Shown here one piece after another: positions 1-9,890 of a DNA stretch of 64,000 nucleotides. Under the pieces are notes generated by a model. The model was given only the letters and a program-made list of their open reading frames with translations, made no database searches and had not been told where the DNA came from. A program made the position numbers and the translations under genes. Location: NCBI GenBank assembly GCA_964019055.1, contig OZ025223.1:4764625-4828624 (forward strand), written 5' to 3'. Origin of the DNA: Anthopleura xanthogrammica (taxonomy: Eukaryota > Cnidaria > Anthozoa > Actiniaria > Actiniidae). Each line of letters starts with the position of its first letter. Within the stretch, counting starts at the first letter, position 1.

Positions 1-324
1 TGTTAGAGGACTCAGTTCTTCTTCGATGCCCAGACTGATCCTCTTCTTTAGGATATTTACTCCTCCATCAGGATCAACGATGTTGTTCGCTAGGCCGTTG
101 TTTGTATAGTCATTCACCCTAAAAATCGCAAGCCAGCGTTTCAAAATTACCACAGTACAATGTTCGGGTGGTTTTACGAGTGCTGCACCGGGAACATCGT
201 TTTCATTAAGCTTAAAATCATCGCTAATATTGTTTAAATCCTTCGAAGTCCTCCAAAACAGCCCCACAATGCAACGCGATCGATCCCTAGTTCCCAAGCC
301 CCTGCGCAATTTCGAAATGGCTAA

Positions 325-631
325 TGGACAGTGATGACAAATTTCCCAGTTCGGCGAGATCTCGTAGGTCAACAACCGTTTCTCAATGGCTGAGTTCTTT
401 TGGCTTCTTGTCTTTCTTCGAGTCAGCTTATTTACTGGAAGTAAGATTTGTTGGGTATTGAATGATTTCATACTGATTTTGAAGTTCTGCAATTTGTGAC
501 GGTTGATTTTCTTGCCGACTTTAGTAAATTCATGTCAACGATCTGACAGATTAGTGGTTTCAGGTGACGACTCGGCGGTGTCGGATAACCACGAGATCTC
601 GCCGAACTGGGAAATCTGTCATCACTGTCCA
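325..631. mobile_element. Palindromic non-autonomous DNA element
   Basis: The two ends are inverted copies of about 40 bases, beginning TGGACAGTGATGACA on the left and returning as its complement on the right, around a roughly 220-base centre with no credible ORF. Length and structure fit a MITE. I could not fix a target-site duplication, so no superfamily is given. Confidence 0.6.
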
Positions 632-1746
632 TAGCAGTGACGTAAACCTAGTACGGATTTCGGCAGACTGAAAACAATAGGATTAAGGCTAGCTTCGTAC
701 CCTGTTCCTCTTCTCTCCTTCGGGACCTCGTGAAGTACGTTACCGATTAATACCGAGTGACCCACGATCGGTTCTTAATATTAAACAGACCCTATGTAGC
801 TGATGGTTTACATACATTAACCATCTCTTTTCTCTCCCCTCTTAATTGTCCCACACAACAAACAAACCCCTTCTCCCTCCCAACCCCAGGAGCCGATTAG
901 TTTACACACACACTAACCATCTCTCATCCCTCCTACCTGCGACCCAAACTACAAACAAAAATCCCCCTCGCACACATCTTTCCCTCTTGTCTCGCAGTAC
1001 AAACAACCGCCTCCCCCCCACCCACTCTCTCCAGTACCATCTTTCCAAACAATTACACAGGACACCCAATCCCATGTTACTCATATTACACCACATACAT
1101 TCCCCACATTCCTTCACTTCCTCTATACGATCTATTCATCTCGAATATGCCAGCAAAGACCACATTGCAAGCCGTAAACAAGCTTTACAAACCACTCAAG
1201 TCAACTTAAGTAAGTCTTTCACCTTTCTCACTTTAATTCCGTATCCTACACCGTTCTTTATGTCAGTTTAACTTACCACACACGCTACCAACCGTCATAT
1301 ATCTTCAACATACAACACAGGTCAACGTGGTGTGTCCCTGGTCGTTTCGTTGCACGTAGGGTTGAGCCTTTGGTGCCATAGGTTTTGAAACGTGTAGGTC
1401 GGACACTGACCTCTACCTTGTGTCTTAACCCCTGATGAGAAACACTTGGTAGAACGAACGACCATCCCAGAACCATCGTTTATTTATAGTTCGCCTTCCC
1501 CACGCCGCCGCGAAAAATGAGCTCATGTTTCGAAACGTTGCCTTCACTCACAATTAATCTTTTCTCAATTCTGTATATATCATACCATTCGTTATACAGT
1601 CGTTAAAAAACTACACATCTCTTAAACACCCTCTCCCCCTCCCCTACAACCCTCCTTCATTCCTTAGCTTGGGTCCGAATACCTGTTTTTGCTTGAATAT
1701 ATTCTTGTACATTCACTTGCTTGAATATATTTTTGCATTTTTATAC
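632..1746. other. Non-coding stretch, pyrimidine-rich in part
   Basis: I see no gene here. Bases 830-1280 are C/T/A-rich and give a spurious 141-residue open frame of low-complexity composition. No splice-flanked exon, RNA gene or retroelement protein was recognised. A long terminal repeat of a decayed retroelement is possible, but nothing proves it. Confidence 0.4.
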
Positions 1747-1915
1747 TTATTATATGAAATCTTCAATGAAAAATAATGGAGAATTTGAGAAGCTGAGCAA
1801 AAAGTCGAAATTTGACACCACCAGTGTTGATAAAAATCGTATCCCCACTGGCCACTGGTGGAAGTGGGGATATCAATTTTATCATTTTGATATCACACTC
1901 TATTTCATATAATAA
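1747..1915. mobile_element. Small inverted-repeat element, family F1 (copy 1)
   Basis: The element begins TTATTATATGAAAT and ends with the exact complement ATTTCATATAATAA. Inside is a second palindromic core around CCCCACTGGCCACTGGTGG. Close copies occur at 48836-48973 and 61975-62155, which shows that the family has moved. It has no coding capacity. Confidence 0.7.
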
Positions 1916-2079
1916 ATTGGAATAAGTTGTTATAAACCTTTGTAATTTTTTCAAATTTTAAATATACATAAAATTAAAGATTTCACGCGGAAAAGCTGTC
2001 ACTGGCTTGCCGATAAAGTAAAAGAAGATGGAACAACTTAATCCTGGTCTGGAGCTGTTCTGTACGTGCCGAATAGCCC

Positions 2080-2230
2080 TTTTTCGAATTCGTAAAATAC
2101 CGCTGTGGTCATTGACTACAGATTCATTTACGCAGGGTTGGTCTCAGTTCGATGTCAAAACATTCACAAATACCAACGGCAAAGTAAAGAATGCAATACT
2201 TTAACAATACAGACTTTTTGAAACACGTTC
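2080..2230. repeat. Dispersed repeat, homologous to 26283-26420
   Basis: This stretch, around CCGCTGTGGTCATTGACTAC, and the one near 26290 align in the same orientation for about 140 bases with scattered substitutions. Both include a shared run about cattcacaaataccaac. Neither has a convincing reading frame. The type of repeat is not recognised. Confidence 0.55.
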
Positions 2231-2456
2231 GTGGGGAGAGAAGCATTGCGTGACGACGTGACGACCCTAAGAACGTCTGCAAAGGAGGCTAATATAGCGC
2301 GTGTTCTCTCTTTGTACATGGTGACGGATCAAATGAAGTATGGCGTCGTTTAATTCATTCATTTGCACCGTTGCCGCTGACCAGCGGCTCCTGAACATTC
2401 CATCCTTGAAAAAGTGAAATACAGGCAATAGACCCCTTGCAGCACGTCGGAATGCA

Positions 2457-2533
2457 GCTCAATTTGGAGGGCAAAACAATAGGTTCCAATTCCCAGGAGA
2501 TTAAAATTCTTTTGTTTTGCTCTCCAAATTGAG
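2457..2533. repeat. Short palindrome
   Basis: CTCAATTTGGAGGGCAAAAC on the left returns as the near-complement GTTTTGCTCTCCAAATTGAG on the right, with about 35 bases between. It is probably a small or internally deleted palindromic element. Confidence 0.6.
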
Positions 2534-2580
2534 GTTATTTAATTACGGTAAAATCATCAGTAGAATATAAATACATATAT

Positions 2581-3624
2581 CAGGGCTTAAAATAACTGCC
2601 GGACATCGGACAATTTCCGGCAAAACTGACTGTTGTCCGGCTAAACAGCAAACATCTCGGTCATTTTGACAGGTCACGTCTTGTTCATAAATCCACAGTC
2701 AACGAACATCACGTGTGAACAACTACCTTTATTCGATTATTAAATTACAGCACAATATGTACGTACAATCACGCAAGAAGTGTTCACGCGTAATGCTCGT
2801 TGATTGTAACAGATTTGTTGACAGATCGATCCTTTGCAATGTTTGTTTTTGTTTTAAATCAACGCCGGACAAACTGGCCAAGATAGATGGGTGGTCGTGA
2901 TTTTTCGGAATGAAGTGCTAATGTGAAAGCATGTCGCGACAATGTGAACGCTCCTGTCCTGCCGATGTACGTGTTCTAATGTAATTGTGTTTTATCATCA
3001 ATTTTATGACAGTATATATCACCGATGCACAACACAGTTTCACGTGCATTTTCGATCGTTAGAACCTAAAAAAAGATGAAATAAATCGTGTTGTCTACGG
3101 GTTTTTTCTTCCACATATTTCGTTAATTTATTCATTCATATGTACTTATTGACTGAGTGGGAGGTCCGAACGGGAAAATATTTGGCTCAAGGTCCTGAAG
3201 TACGGAACGAGCGCAGCGAGTTCCGTGCCAAGGACCGAGAGCCAAATATTTTCCCGTTCGGACCGACCTTAACTCAGTCAATAAGCATTTTATCATATGA
3301 CCACATATAAAAAATTGATTTCAAAGCGTTTTTAATAAATGCGAATCAAAATGCGTAGTTTTTACATGATTGACGGCAGCGAGTCCGAACGGCGAGTCCG
3401 AACGGGAAATTATTACACTTTTCGGAAAAGCGTACTTTGTTTGCTGACGACATTTTCCCCAAAGGTTTTTTTTAGAATCACGCGTACAGTGAAATACGGT
3501 CATATGATAATTTAATTTATTCATATTTATGTTTTGACCGGCCTGGATGGCAGCATGTCCGGCCTAAAATACTTTTGGCTGGACAACATGTCCGGCGTCC
3601 GAGCCGCTGTTATTTTAAGCCCTG
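2581..3624. mobile_element. hAT-like non-autonomous transposon
   Basis: The ends are inverted: the element begins CAGGGCTTAAAATAAC and ends GTTATTTTAAGCCCTG. Subterminal TGTCCGG/CCGGACA motifs are repeated on both sides. The CAGGG-type terminus is usual for hAT elements. The interior, 1.04 kb in all, has no transposase frame and carries a separate hairpin at 3135-3302. Flanks are TA-rich, so the expected 8-bp target duplication cannot be defined. Confidence 0.6.
3135..3302. mobile_element. Hairpin element nested in the hAT-like element
   Basis: Arms running from TTATTGACTGAG to CTCAGTCAATAA form a long imperfect stem with the GC-rich apex ACGAGCGCAGCGAGT. The same architecture, a long AT-rich stem with a CpG-rich apex, recurs at 61833-61967 with a different sequence. 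It has no ORF. Confidence 0.65.
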
Positions 3625-4159
3625 TATATAGATATTGAAATGATCAATCAAATACAGGCAATCCCAAGAAGGTTTACAATCTCGAAATATACAAATATAT
3701 AGTTATAACTATCACGTGACAAAGATTTTAAGAATTTAACAGCTCAGAAATACTTCAGAAATTCTTCCTGTTGGCTCTTTACACTATAAAATATTTTATT
3801 TGTCCATATCATTCTGATGAAAGACTTTAAAATGCAATTTTTATCGGTTATATTTATATATATTTATATATTAATGTATATTTGTATATTTCGAGATGGT
3901 TAACCTTCAGTACATATTAATCCATTATAAGGAATGGCATGTAGCATGAGCTACTAGTACATTTTACCTACATTACACAATAAGACCCACAACAACATCG
4001 ATCGATACTAGGGCATACTGCCCATTTAGAAGCAACAGACCTATCAATCATATAAATACTAACATGCCCGGTTGAAATTCAAAACGACTAGATGAACGCT
4101 TTTTTTAAATTTTCTGTTATATTACTATATTATTATATTATATATTACCAGTCTCACTC
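3625..4159. other. Intergenic, no feature recognised
   Basis: AT-rich sequence with short runs such as repeated TATTTATATATAT near 3855. No gene, element terminus or RNA gene is visible. Confidence 0.4.
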
Positions 4160-4880
4160 ATGAGACATAAAAATCCCAATAATTCCCCAATCATAAGATT
4201 TTATTGTCAAATTATTTTCCCATTTCTGGTTTTATTCTGTCTCATTATTTTCCTATTATTGGGATTATTCTGTCCCACTATTTTCCAATTTTGGGCAGTT
4301 TATTGGGTTTTCCCCATGATCGGGAAAATGGTACCAGTCCCACTCATGGGACATAAAAATCCCAATAATCCCCATAACAATCATGGGATTTTATTGTTCC
4401 ATTATTTTCCCATTATTGGGTTTATTCTGCCCCATTATTTTCCCATTTTGGGGAGTTTATTGGGTTTCCCAAGTTTGGGTTTGGTTTGGGAAAACATTCC
4501 CAAATTATTCCCATATTATTCCCAAGTTTGGTTTCAGTTGGGAAAGCATTCCCATTCTATTCTCAAGTTTGGGTTTCATATGGGTAAACATTCCCATTCT
4601 ATTCCCAAGTTTGGTTTCAGTTGGGAAAGCATTTCCATCCTATTCCCAAGATTGGGTTACAATGAGAAAACATTCCCATTTAATTCCCAAGTTTGGGTTT
4701 CAGTTGAGAAAATTTTGCTATTCCATTCCCAAGTTTGGGAAATAATTGGTATTGGAAAAAACACTCGGGAAAATTCCCAGGAATATCCCAACATTGGGTT
4801 GTGGTTTTCCCAATATTTTCCCATTTTTGGGGAATTTCTCATTATTTTGTCCAGGCTGGGAATTGAAGAACTTTCCCTGT
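4160..4880. repeat. Degenerate TTCCCAA/TTGGGAA tandem repeat
   Basis: Variants of a unit of roughly 50 bases holding CCCAAGTTTGGG and GGGAAAACATTCCCA recur throughout, strongest between 4450 and 4740. The open frames seen here in two plus frames (up to 240 residues) are by-products of the repetitive composition, rich in F, P, I and W, and are not taken as genes. Confidence 0.65.
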
Positions 4881-4889
4881 GATATTGTC

Positions 4890-5085
4890 ACGTGAGAGCC
4901 AGCAATAGCTACAACGAAGACGAAAAGGGCAACTGCATTGTCCACGATCGTTCTTGACGTCTACAATATCACGTAGAACTACAATATCACCTAAATAAAT
5001 AAAACTCTAAAAACAATTAACATGGCCTGACATATGGGATGTATTCAACAATAGCAATGGAATGATAATAAGACCTACCTAATAA
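4890..5085. repeat. Partial duplicate of the intron of the 71-residue peptide gene
   Basis: Two blocks, around CACGATCG…CTTGACGTCTACAATATCACG and ACATGGC…CATATGGGAT…AGCAATGGAATGAT, align with 7215-7385 in the same orientation. The latter spans the first intron and the first splice donor of the small secreted peptide gene. In this copy the donor region has diverged and no exon follows. Confidence 0.6.
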
Positions 5086-6200
5086 CTAAAATGTCTATTT
5101 TGATCAATTTTGGAAAAAAATTCCTTTTCGACCTCGGTGTTCGATTTTTACATCTTTATTTTTCCAACTTCAGTAGGATTTACCACGTCACGTTTACCCG
5201 GTTTTACCATGTCGTTGGCTGTTCTGTATTAATTTCGCTCTCAAATGATAAAACAGGAAAAATTACAGCTGAACATTGAAAAACGTCCAGCAAGTTGTAC
5301 TGATTTCTGGACAGTTTTATTTTTATTATTGAGTATTATGAGAATTCATATCAGCTGAATTATTTGTCAGCAACTCAAACTTACTCGATTAGAGCAGCAC
5401 AACTCGCGTCGCTAGAACTCTTAGAGGAATCCAAAGCCTGTCAAAATGATTTAACATGGCTAATATTGAGATGCTACAGCTAAACCTTCGTTTTAGTTTT
5501 TCTATAAACTTCGTGTTCACGAGCTTCTTTGACAAAGTAAAACCCGCATCCAATTATCAAATCAAGGGAGGGGAGCCTGAACATTTTCTCGAAGCTCGTT
5601 CTAGCTCTCGAATTTGAAAGAAAAAATAATTTTATTGATAATAACTTTTCAGTATTTTAGAAACACTGGATCCTGCGTTTGTAATGAGAGAAATTGGAAT
5701 TCTAGTTCCAATTTTGTTTATACCGAAAAACATTTGCCGTGTCCTACCCTACTAAGGCAGTCATTGGTGCGCAATTTTTTCCCGTCATGGGTTCTGCTAA
5801 CAACTTGAGCTTGTTAGCTTCGCGCTGATTGGCTAGTTACATTTTCTTGTATAACCTAGCTACTTGATAACTTATCACGTAGCTCACGACAGGTGCCGAA
5901 ATGATCGACTTCTAAATCATATTACTCGCAGGATTGCACGGTGATCCCCTTTAGTCGAATGGGGGGGGGGGGGGGTGGGGGGGGGCTTATCTTGTATGTG
6001 TAATGTTGTTTTTGTGGCACTGCTTCGCGAAGCAGTACCACTATGCTATCGAGCGATGTCCGTGAGTAAGTAAACTTTACACAGGAACCCCAAATATCAA
6101 AGAAATGTATGGGAAAATATGTTGGTAGGCAACTGCTTGCCCCCAAATTTCACGCAGGACCTCATAAACCCTCATTATAAAAACCAAATTAGCACATTTT
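5086..6200. other. Non-coding stretch with a G-run
   Basis: No gene is seen. The block near 5120-5170 (ccttttcgacctcggtgttc) is a diverged copy of 9325-9380. A run of about 15 G, one T and 10 G lies at 5960-5987. A short imperfect hairpin with CTGCTTCGCGAAGCAG sits near 6020-6036. Confidence 0.45.
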
Positions 6201-6212
6201 TTTCAAGACAAC

Positions 6213-6218
6213 TTTATT
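6213..6218 (-). terminator. Polyadenylation signal of the 71-residue peptide gene
   Basis: AATAAA on the minus strand, about 310 bases after the stop codon of the minus-strand peptide gene. No closer canonical hexamer was seen. Assignment is by position only. Confidence 0.4.
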
Positions 6219-6526
6219 TCTTAGTTCAGTAAGGCTACACTGGTGCATTTGATTACAATATTTATGAATTCATAGAAAGAGAGAATAATTACTACCCAAC
6301 TAAAGTTTCTGATTTTCTAATTTTGTATAATTTTCTAAAAGTCGTAATTTAAGAAGATTCTTAAGGAACAAAAAGTGCTTTAACAGTAAAATCAACTAAA
6401 TTTGCGTGAGATACTATACTAAAAATGGTACAAAACCTTAATTAACATGAAAATAGTTTTGAACTTGTGGAGTTTAATTTTCTGGTTCTAATCAACATCT
6501 ACAGTAGCGAATAATACTGAACTAAT

Positions 6527-6612
6527 TTAGCGTCTCCAGAACATGCCTGGTTGTAACTTGTTGAACCTCTTTGAATTTGAAGCGTCTTCTCGTTTGGCTT
6601 TGATGGAGTTGG
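6527..6612 (-). CDS. Small secreted basic peptide precursor, last coding exon
   Basis: A strong acceptor (cgttttcccag) precedes 86 bases that complete the precursor whose start is at 7088. The upstream exon leaves one base over and this exon supplies two, giving Pro, then a run to a TAA stop. The peptide reads NSIKAKREDASNSKR and then FNKLQPGMFWRR at the C terminus. Two dibasic KR sites, as cut by prohormone-type proteases, would release EDASNS and the FNKLQPGMFW segment, which itself ends in RR. The phase match, good acceptor and short compact frame support a real exon. I do not recognise the family; function is unknown and the processing is inferred. Confidence 0.6.
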
Positions 6613-6958
6613 CTGGGAAAACGAATAGATAATTTGAACATATATGTAAGAACGATGACAAGGACAAGGTCAAATAAAACCTTCATTTTACGAAACCTTG
6701 AAACAACAATTTGGGAAGCTAATCAAGATCAGGGCACGGCTCCAGAGGGCACGGCAGACTCAAATGTCCGGGCTGAAACAACCTCTGGGATGTCAAAATC
6801 AGAGCGGAGCACGGCAACTCATAGATGGACTGATTGGAATTAGCGTATTGGTTATTGTTGAGGGAGGAAAACCCGGAGAAGAACTCTCGAATCAAGGGAA
6901 AAAAATAAAACGGACGAGAACAATGACATTATTAAGGGTACATGAGTACATTACTTAC

Positions 6959-7088
6959 GCAATTCAAAATTCCTTCCATAGCGACAACCTGTAGTCGCAG
7001 CTGGTATTGCATGCGTCGACATCGATGATTCAAGAATGACTGCAATCATCAGTACAGTGAAAAACAGCACTTTGCCTTTCATATTCAT
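6959..7088 (-). CDS. Small secreted basic peptide precursor, signal-peptide exon
   Basis: The first ATG opens MNMKGKVLFFTVLMIAVILE, a textbook signal peptide with positive residues, a hydrophobic core and then small residues (SSMSTHA). The mature part starts about IPAATTGCRYGRNFEL. The exon ends at a consensus donor (C|GTAAGT); a weaker donor (ACAG|GTTGTC) lies 30 bases upstream within the exon. Joined to 6612-6527 the protein is 71 residues with one cysteine. An acceptor (ttttttatcag) lies just upstream of the ATG, which implies a non-coding first exon. The family is not recognised; a neuropeptide or host-defence peptide are both possible, and neither is shown. Confidence 0.6.
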
Positions 7089-7379
7089 CTGCTTTCAAAA
7101 ACCTGATAAAAAACAAACAATAACGCAAAATATGATCCAGGTCTTGGAACATTAGTGGACTGATAAATGAAACAAGGTTATAATCTTTCAATTCACGGTA
7201 AGAAAGGCCCGAGAAATAGCTAACACGAAGAGTTATGATTGTTCACGATCGGTCTTGACGTCTACAATATCACGTAAAAAAAATCAAGTTTAAAAAAAAC
7301 GAAAAACAATTAACATGGCTTGGCATATGGGATATATTCAACAAGTTTTCAATAGCAATGGAATGATGATAAGACGTAC

Positions 7380-7440
7380 CTTTGAGAAGAACCTATCAGT
7401 CAGTTGTGAATCAGACTTGTCCCCGTTGATCTCTACCAAG
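7380..7440 (-). promoter_or_regulatory. Probable 5' non-coding exon of the 71-residue peptide gene
   Basis: A good splice donor (CTCAAAG|GTACGTC) closes a short stretch upstream of the signal-peptide exon on the same strand. The upstream boundary near 7440 is a guess, since I see no clear TATA box. The arrangement (non-coding exon, signal-peptide exon, terminal exon) is the same as in the peptide gene at 16.5-18.3 kb. Confidence 0.4.
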
Positions 7441-7740
7441 GAGTAGGCCACTACTTTGTATGTAAAGAGTTTATGATTTCTTTGTTCGAGCTCCATTCAT
7501 ATTAATGTAGCTGGAACATAACACAACGAAGATTGCTCCAGGGAATGACAAGTGGTCTAGAAAAACATTCTATTGTGTCTAGTCTACAATTCAAACTGTT
7601 GAAAATTGAGCCATCCATAGAAAAACAAAAGAAAAGAGGAGAAGAGTGAGGTGTTAAAGGGGCACTTGGATGAAAACGCCCCATATTTTGAAAGTCCGAA
7701 TAGTTCAAGTATTTAAGAATAATATGACTCAATCATGATT

Positions 7741-8261
7741 ATGAAAACCAGATTGGCAAAAATTTTAGCCTTGGAGCCACTCGCAGTTGAGAAATTTTGG
7801 TTTAAAAACTAAAAGAACAATAGGGTTGAGTAAATGACGTCATTTACTCACAATTTAGATGCTGAAAAAAAAATATAATTTTCATCCACAAATTTTGACT
7901 GTGAAGAAAATATGTTGCTTGGCTACTATTGGGGCCATATAGATAAGTTTAACCAAGTTTCAAGGCATTTCCAATTTTCATCGATTTTCATCCAAGTGGC
8001 CCTTTAACTACCCTCTACCATGTATGTATGTATGTATGTATGTATGTGTGTGTGTATGTGTATGTATGTATAAACTGAGTGTGTGTGTGTATGTATAAGC
8101 TGAGATCAAAGACTAAATATGACCACTTGGTCATAGTTCTGATTTCACCTTGGATAACGTTCATAAGTTAAGCTCTTATAATTACACAAAGGTTATTCTT
8201 TAAAGAATAAAACTTTAAAAAGTTATCAATTGCTAAGCGAGTGTATTTTTAACATGAATAA
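7741..8261. other. Intergenic with TATG/TG microsatellite
   Basis: No gene is seen. A (TATG)n tract passing into (TG)n occupies about 8022-8095. The rest is AT-rich and without recognised structure. Confidence 0.5.
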
Positions 8262-8269
8262 ATAATGAT

Positions 8270-9190
8270 CAGAGGAGGGTCCAGGGTTATCCCATGATGC
8301 ATTGCGCTTACCAATTGTAAACATTGAACCATCTCGGCGTTGAAGAAGCGAATACAAAGCCGTTTTTAAAGCCATGATTAACCAACAAAATCATGAACAA
8401 TGAAAGTAGGATTAACGTGTGTTGTTTTTTAACATTCCTACTTATGTTTACACCAAAAGGTAATGATATATTTGGAATGGTTCATGAAAAATGTGATCCT
8501 TTAGAAAGGCGGCTTGATACTCTTCAAATATTCGAGTGTCAGATGTTCCAGGGAAAACGCTTATTTCTCAGGAAATATACGAGTATTTTTCGTTTTAATA
8601 CCATCATATCTTAGCTTAAGGGTTAATTCATACTCGTATATGAAAGTACTCCAAAGTACTCCAGGTTTTAGATGAGTTTAGGACATCTGAAAATAGCCAT
8701 TTTTTGACACTTCACGAAGAACTGAACATTGGAAATGTATAAATAATAAACGGACGTTGAGTCAAATTACAGTATATTTTACACAAACGAAAAGAAAAGT
8801 AATAAATCTATAACTTATCCATATGATAGGTACAGAAATAAGGAAAATAAGCGCTGGGATACGCACTTTGCTAAACAACAAGTCCATCGAACAGTTGTCA
8901 CTCGTCTCTTTCTCTCAAATTTATCCAGATAACTGACATGAATCAGTCTTAAAACAACTTCAACTCCTTCCAAGGCGGGTATAGAAACATAAAAATCGTC
9001 TTTTGATACACAGTGAACGTAAAATAAGGAAAAATTCTGGGAAAGATGCCGAGTATTGAGCAACTGAACTAAACTCCGCATTGTGATCTTCACTCAGAGT
9101 CTGCTCAAACAAAGTGATGACGTCACGAAAGAATTGATAATATACTATGAAACGCAATGCATCATGGGATAACCCTGGACCCTCCTCTGG
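8270..9190. mobile_element. hAT-like non-autonomous transposon with 8-bp target duplication
   Basis: The left end reads CAGAGGAGGGTCCAGGG, and the right end gives its complement for about 36 bases (CGCAATGCATCATGGGATAA on the right arm). ATAATGAT flanks both sides at 8262-8269 and 9191-9198, an 8-bp target-site duplication as made by hAT transposases. The right terminus has one extra G. The interior has no transposase; a 73-residue frame at 8393 is not considered real. Confidence 0.75.
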
Positions 9191-9198
9191 ATAATGAT

Positions 9199-9566
9199 TG
9201 TGTTTTGAAATGCGGGATATTCCAGTCCCGAATGCTGCTAGTGGAAATCATTGGGTTTCGACATCCGGGATATTCTCAGAATCCTCGTTTGACGTCATAG
9301 ACGCCATATTGGAAAAGGGTCTATACCTTTTCGACGTCGCTGTTCGATTTTTACATTTTTATTATTCAAACTATGGAACAACCTCACTGTTGAGGTCAGA
9401 GAAGCTGGATTCATGTACAAATTGAAAAATAACTTATCGTGACTTATCAAAGGACAAATAAAAAACAAACAAAAAATCACAAAAAAATATCGCAAAAAAA
9501 AAAAAAAAAAAAAACCTTCAAGAACAATAGAAAGCAGATAGATAGACAGATAGAGTGAAGAATGAC
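9199..9566. other. Non-coding stretch
   Basis: Contains a diverged copy (9325-9380) of the repeat at 5120-5170 and a poly-A run at 9495-9514. No gene is seen. Confidence 0.45.
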
Positions 9567-9587
9567 AGTGAGTGAGTGAGTGAGTGA

Positions 9588-9667
<80 letters not shown>
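9567..9667. repeat. Compound microsatellite at the LINE 3' end
   Basis: (GAGT)n, (GT)n and (GA)n follow each other directly. The (GA)n joins the 3' end of the minus-strand LINE, whose last unique bases read, in its own sense, AAATAAAGGTGCTAT followed by CT repeats. Some LINE clades end in simple repeats, so the tract may be the element's tail, later expanded. Confidence 0.7.
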
Positions 9668-9670
<3 letters not shown>

Positions 9671-9890
9671 CACCTTTATTTAAAAACGATAGTTCCATAA
9701 GTATAAAAACTTCTTTACATGGAAGTCGTTAATATGTAATAATATATAATATATAATAATACTTAAATTAAATAAAATTAAGAAATAGATAATTGAAATA
9801 ATGAAATAATGAGAGAAAAACATTACTGAGCACTGACAGCACGCCAACTTGACAAACGTTTTTTAAACAAGTTATTTGTTGGAGCAGATT

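Noticed and set aside
846..1271. 141-residue open frame
   Set aside because: Low-complexity Ser/Thr/His/Leu/Pro composition from a C/T/A-rich stretch, with no domain, signal peptide or splice support.
660..1500. Possible LTR of a retroelement
   Set aside because: No second copy, no TG…CA boundary, primer site or gag/pol coding sequence is visible in the window.
3841..3900. Possible tRNA or small RNA gene in AT-rich repeats
   Set aside because: No cloverleaf, A/B box or stable stem could be found here or elsewhere in the window.
4160..4882. 240-residue open frame and overlapping frames
   Set aside because: They arise from the TTCCCAA/TTGGGAA tandem repeat and encode the same repeated F/P/W motifs in several frames.
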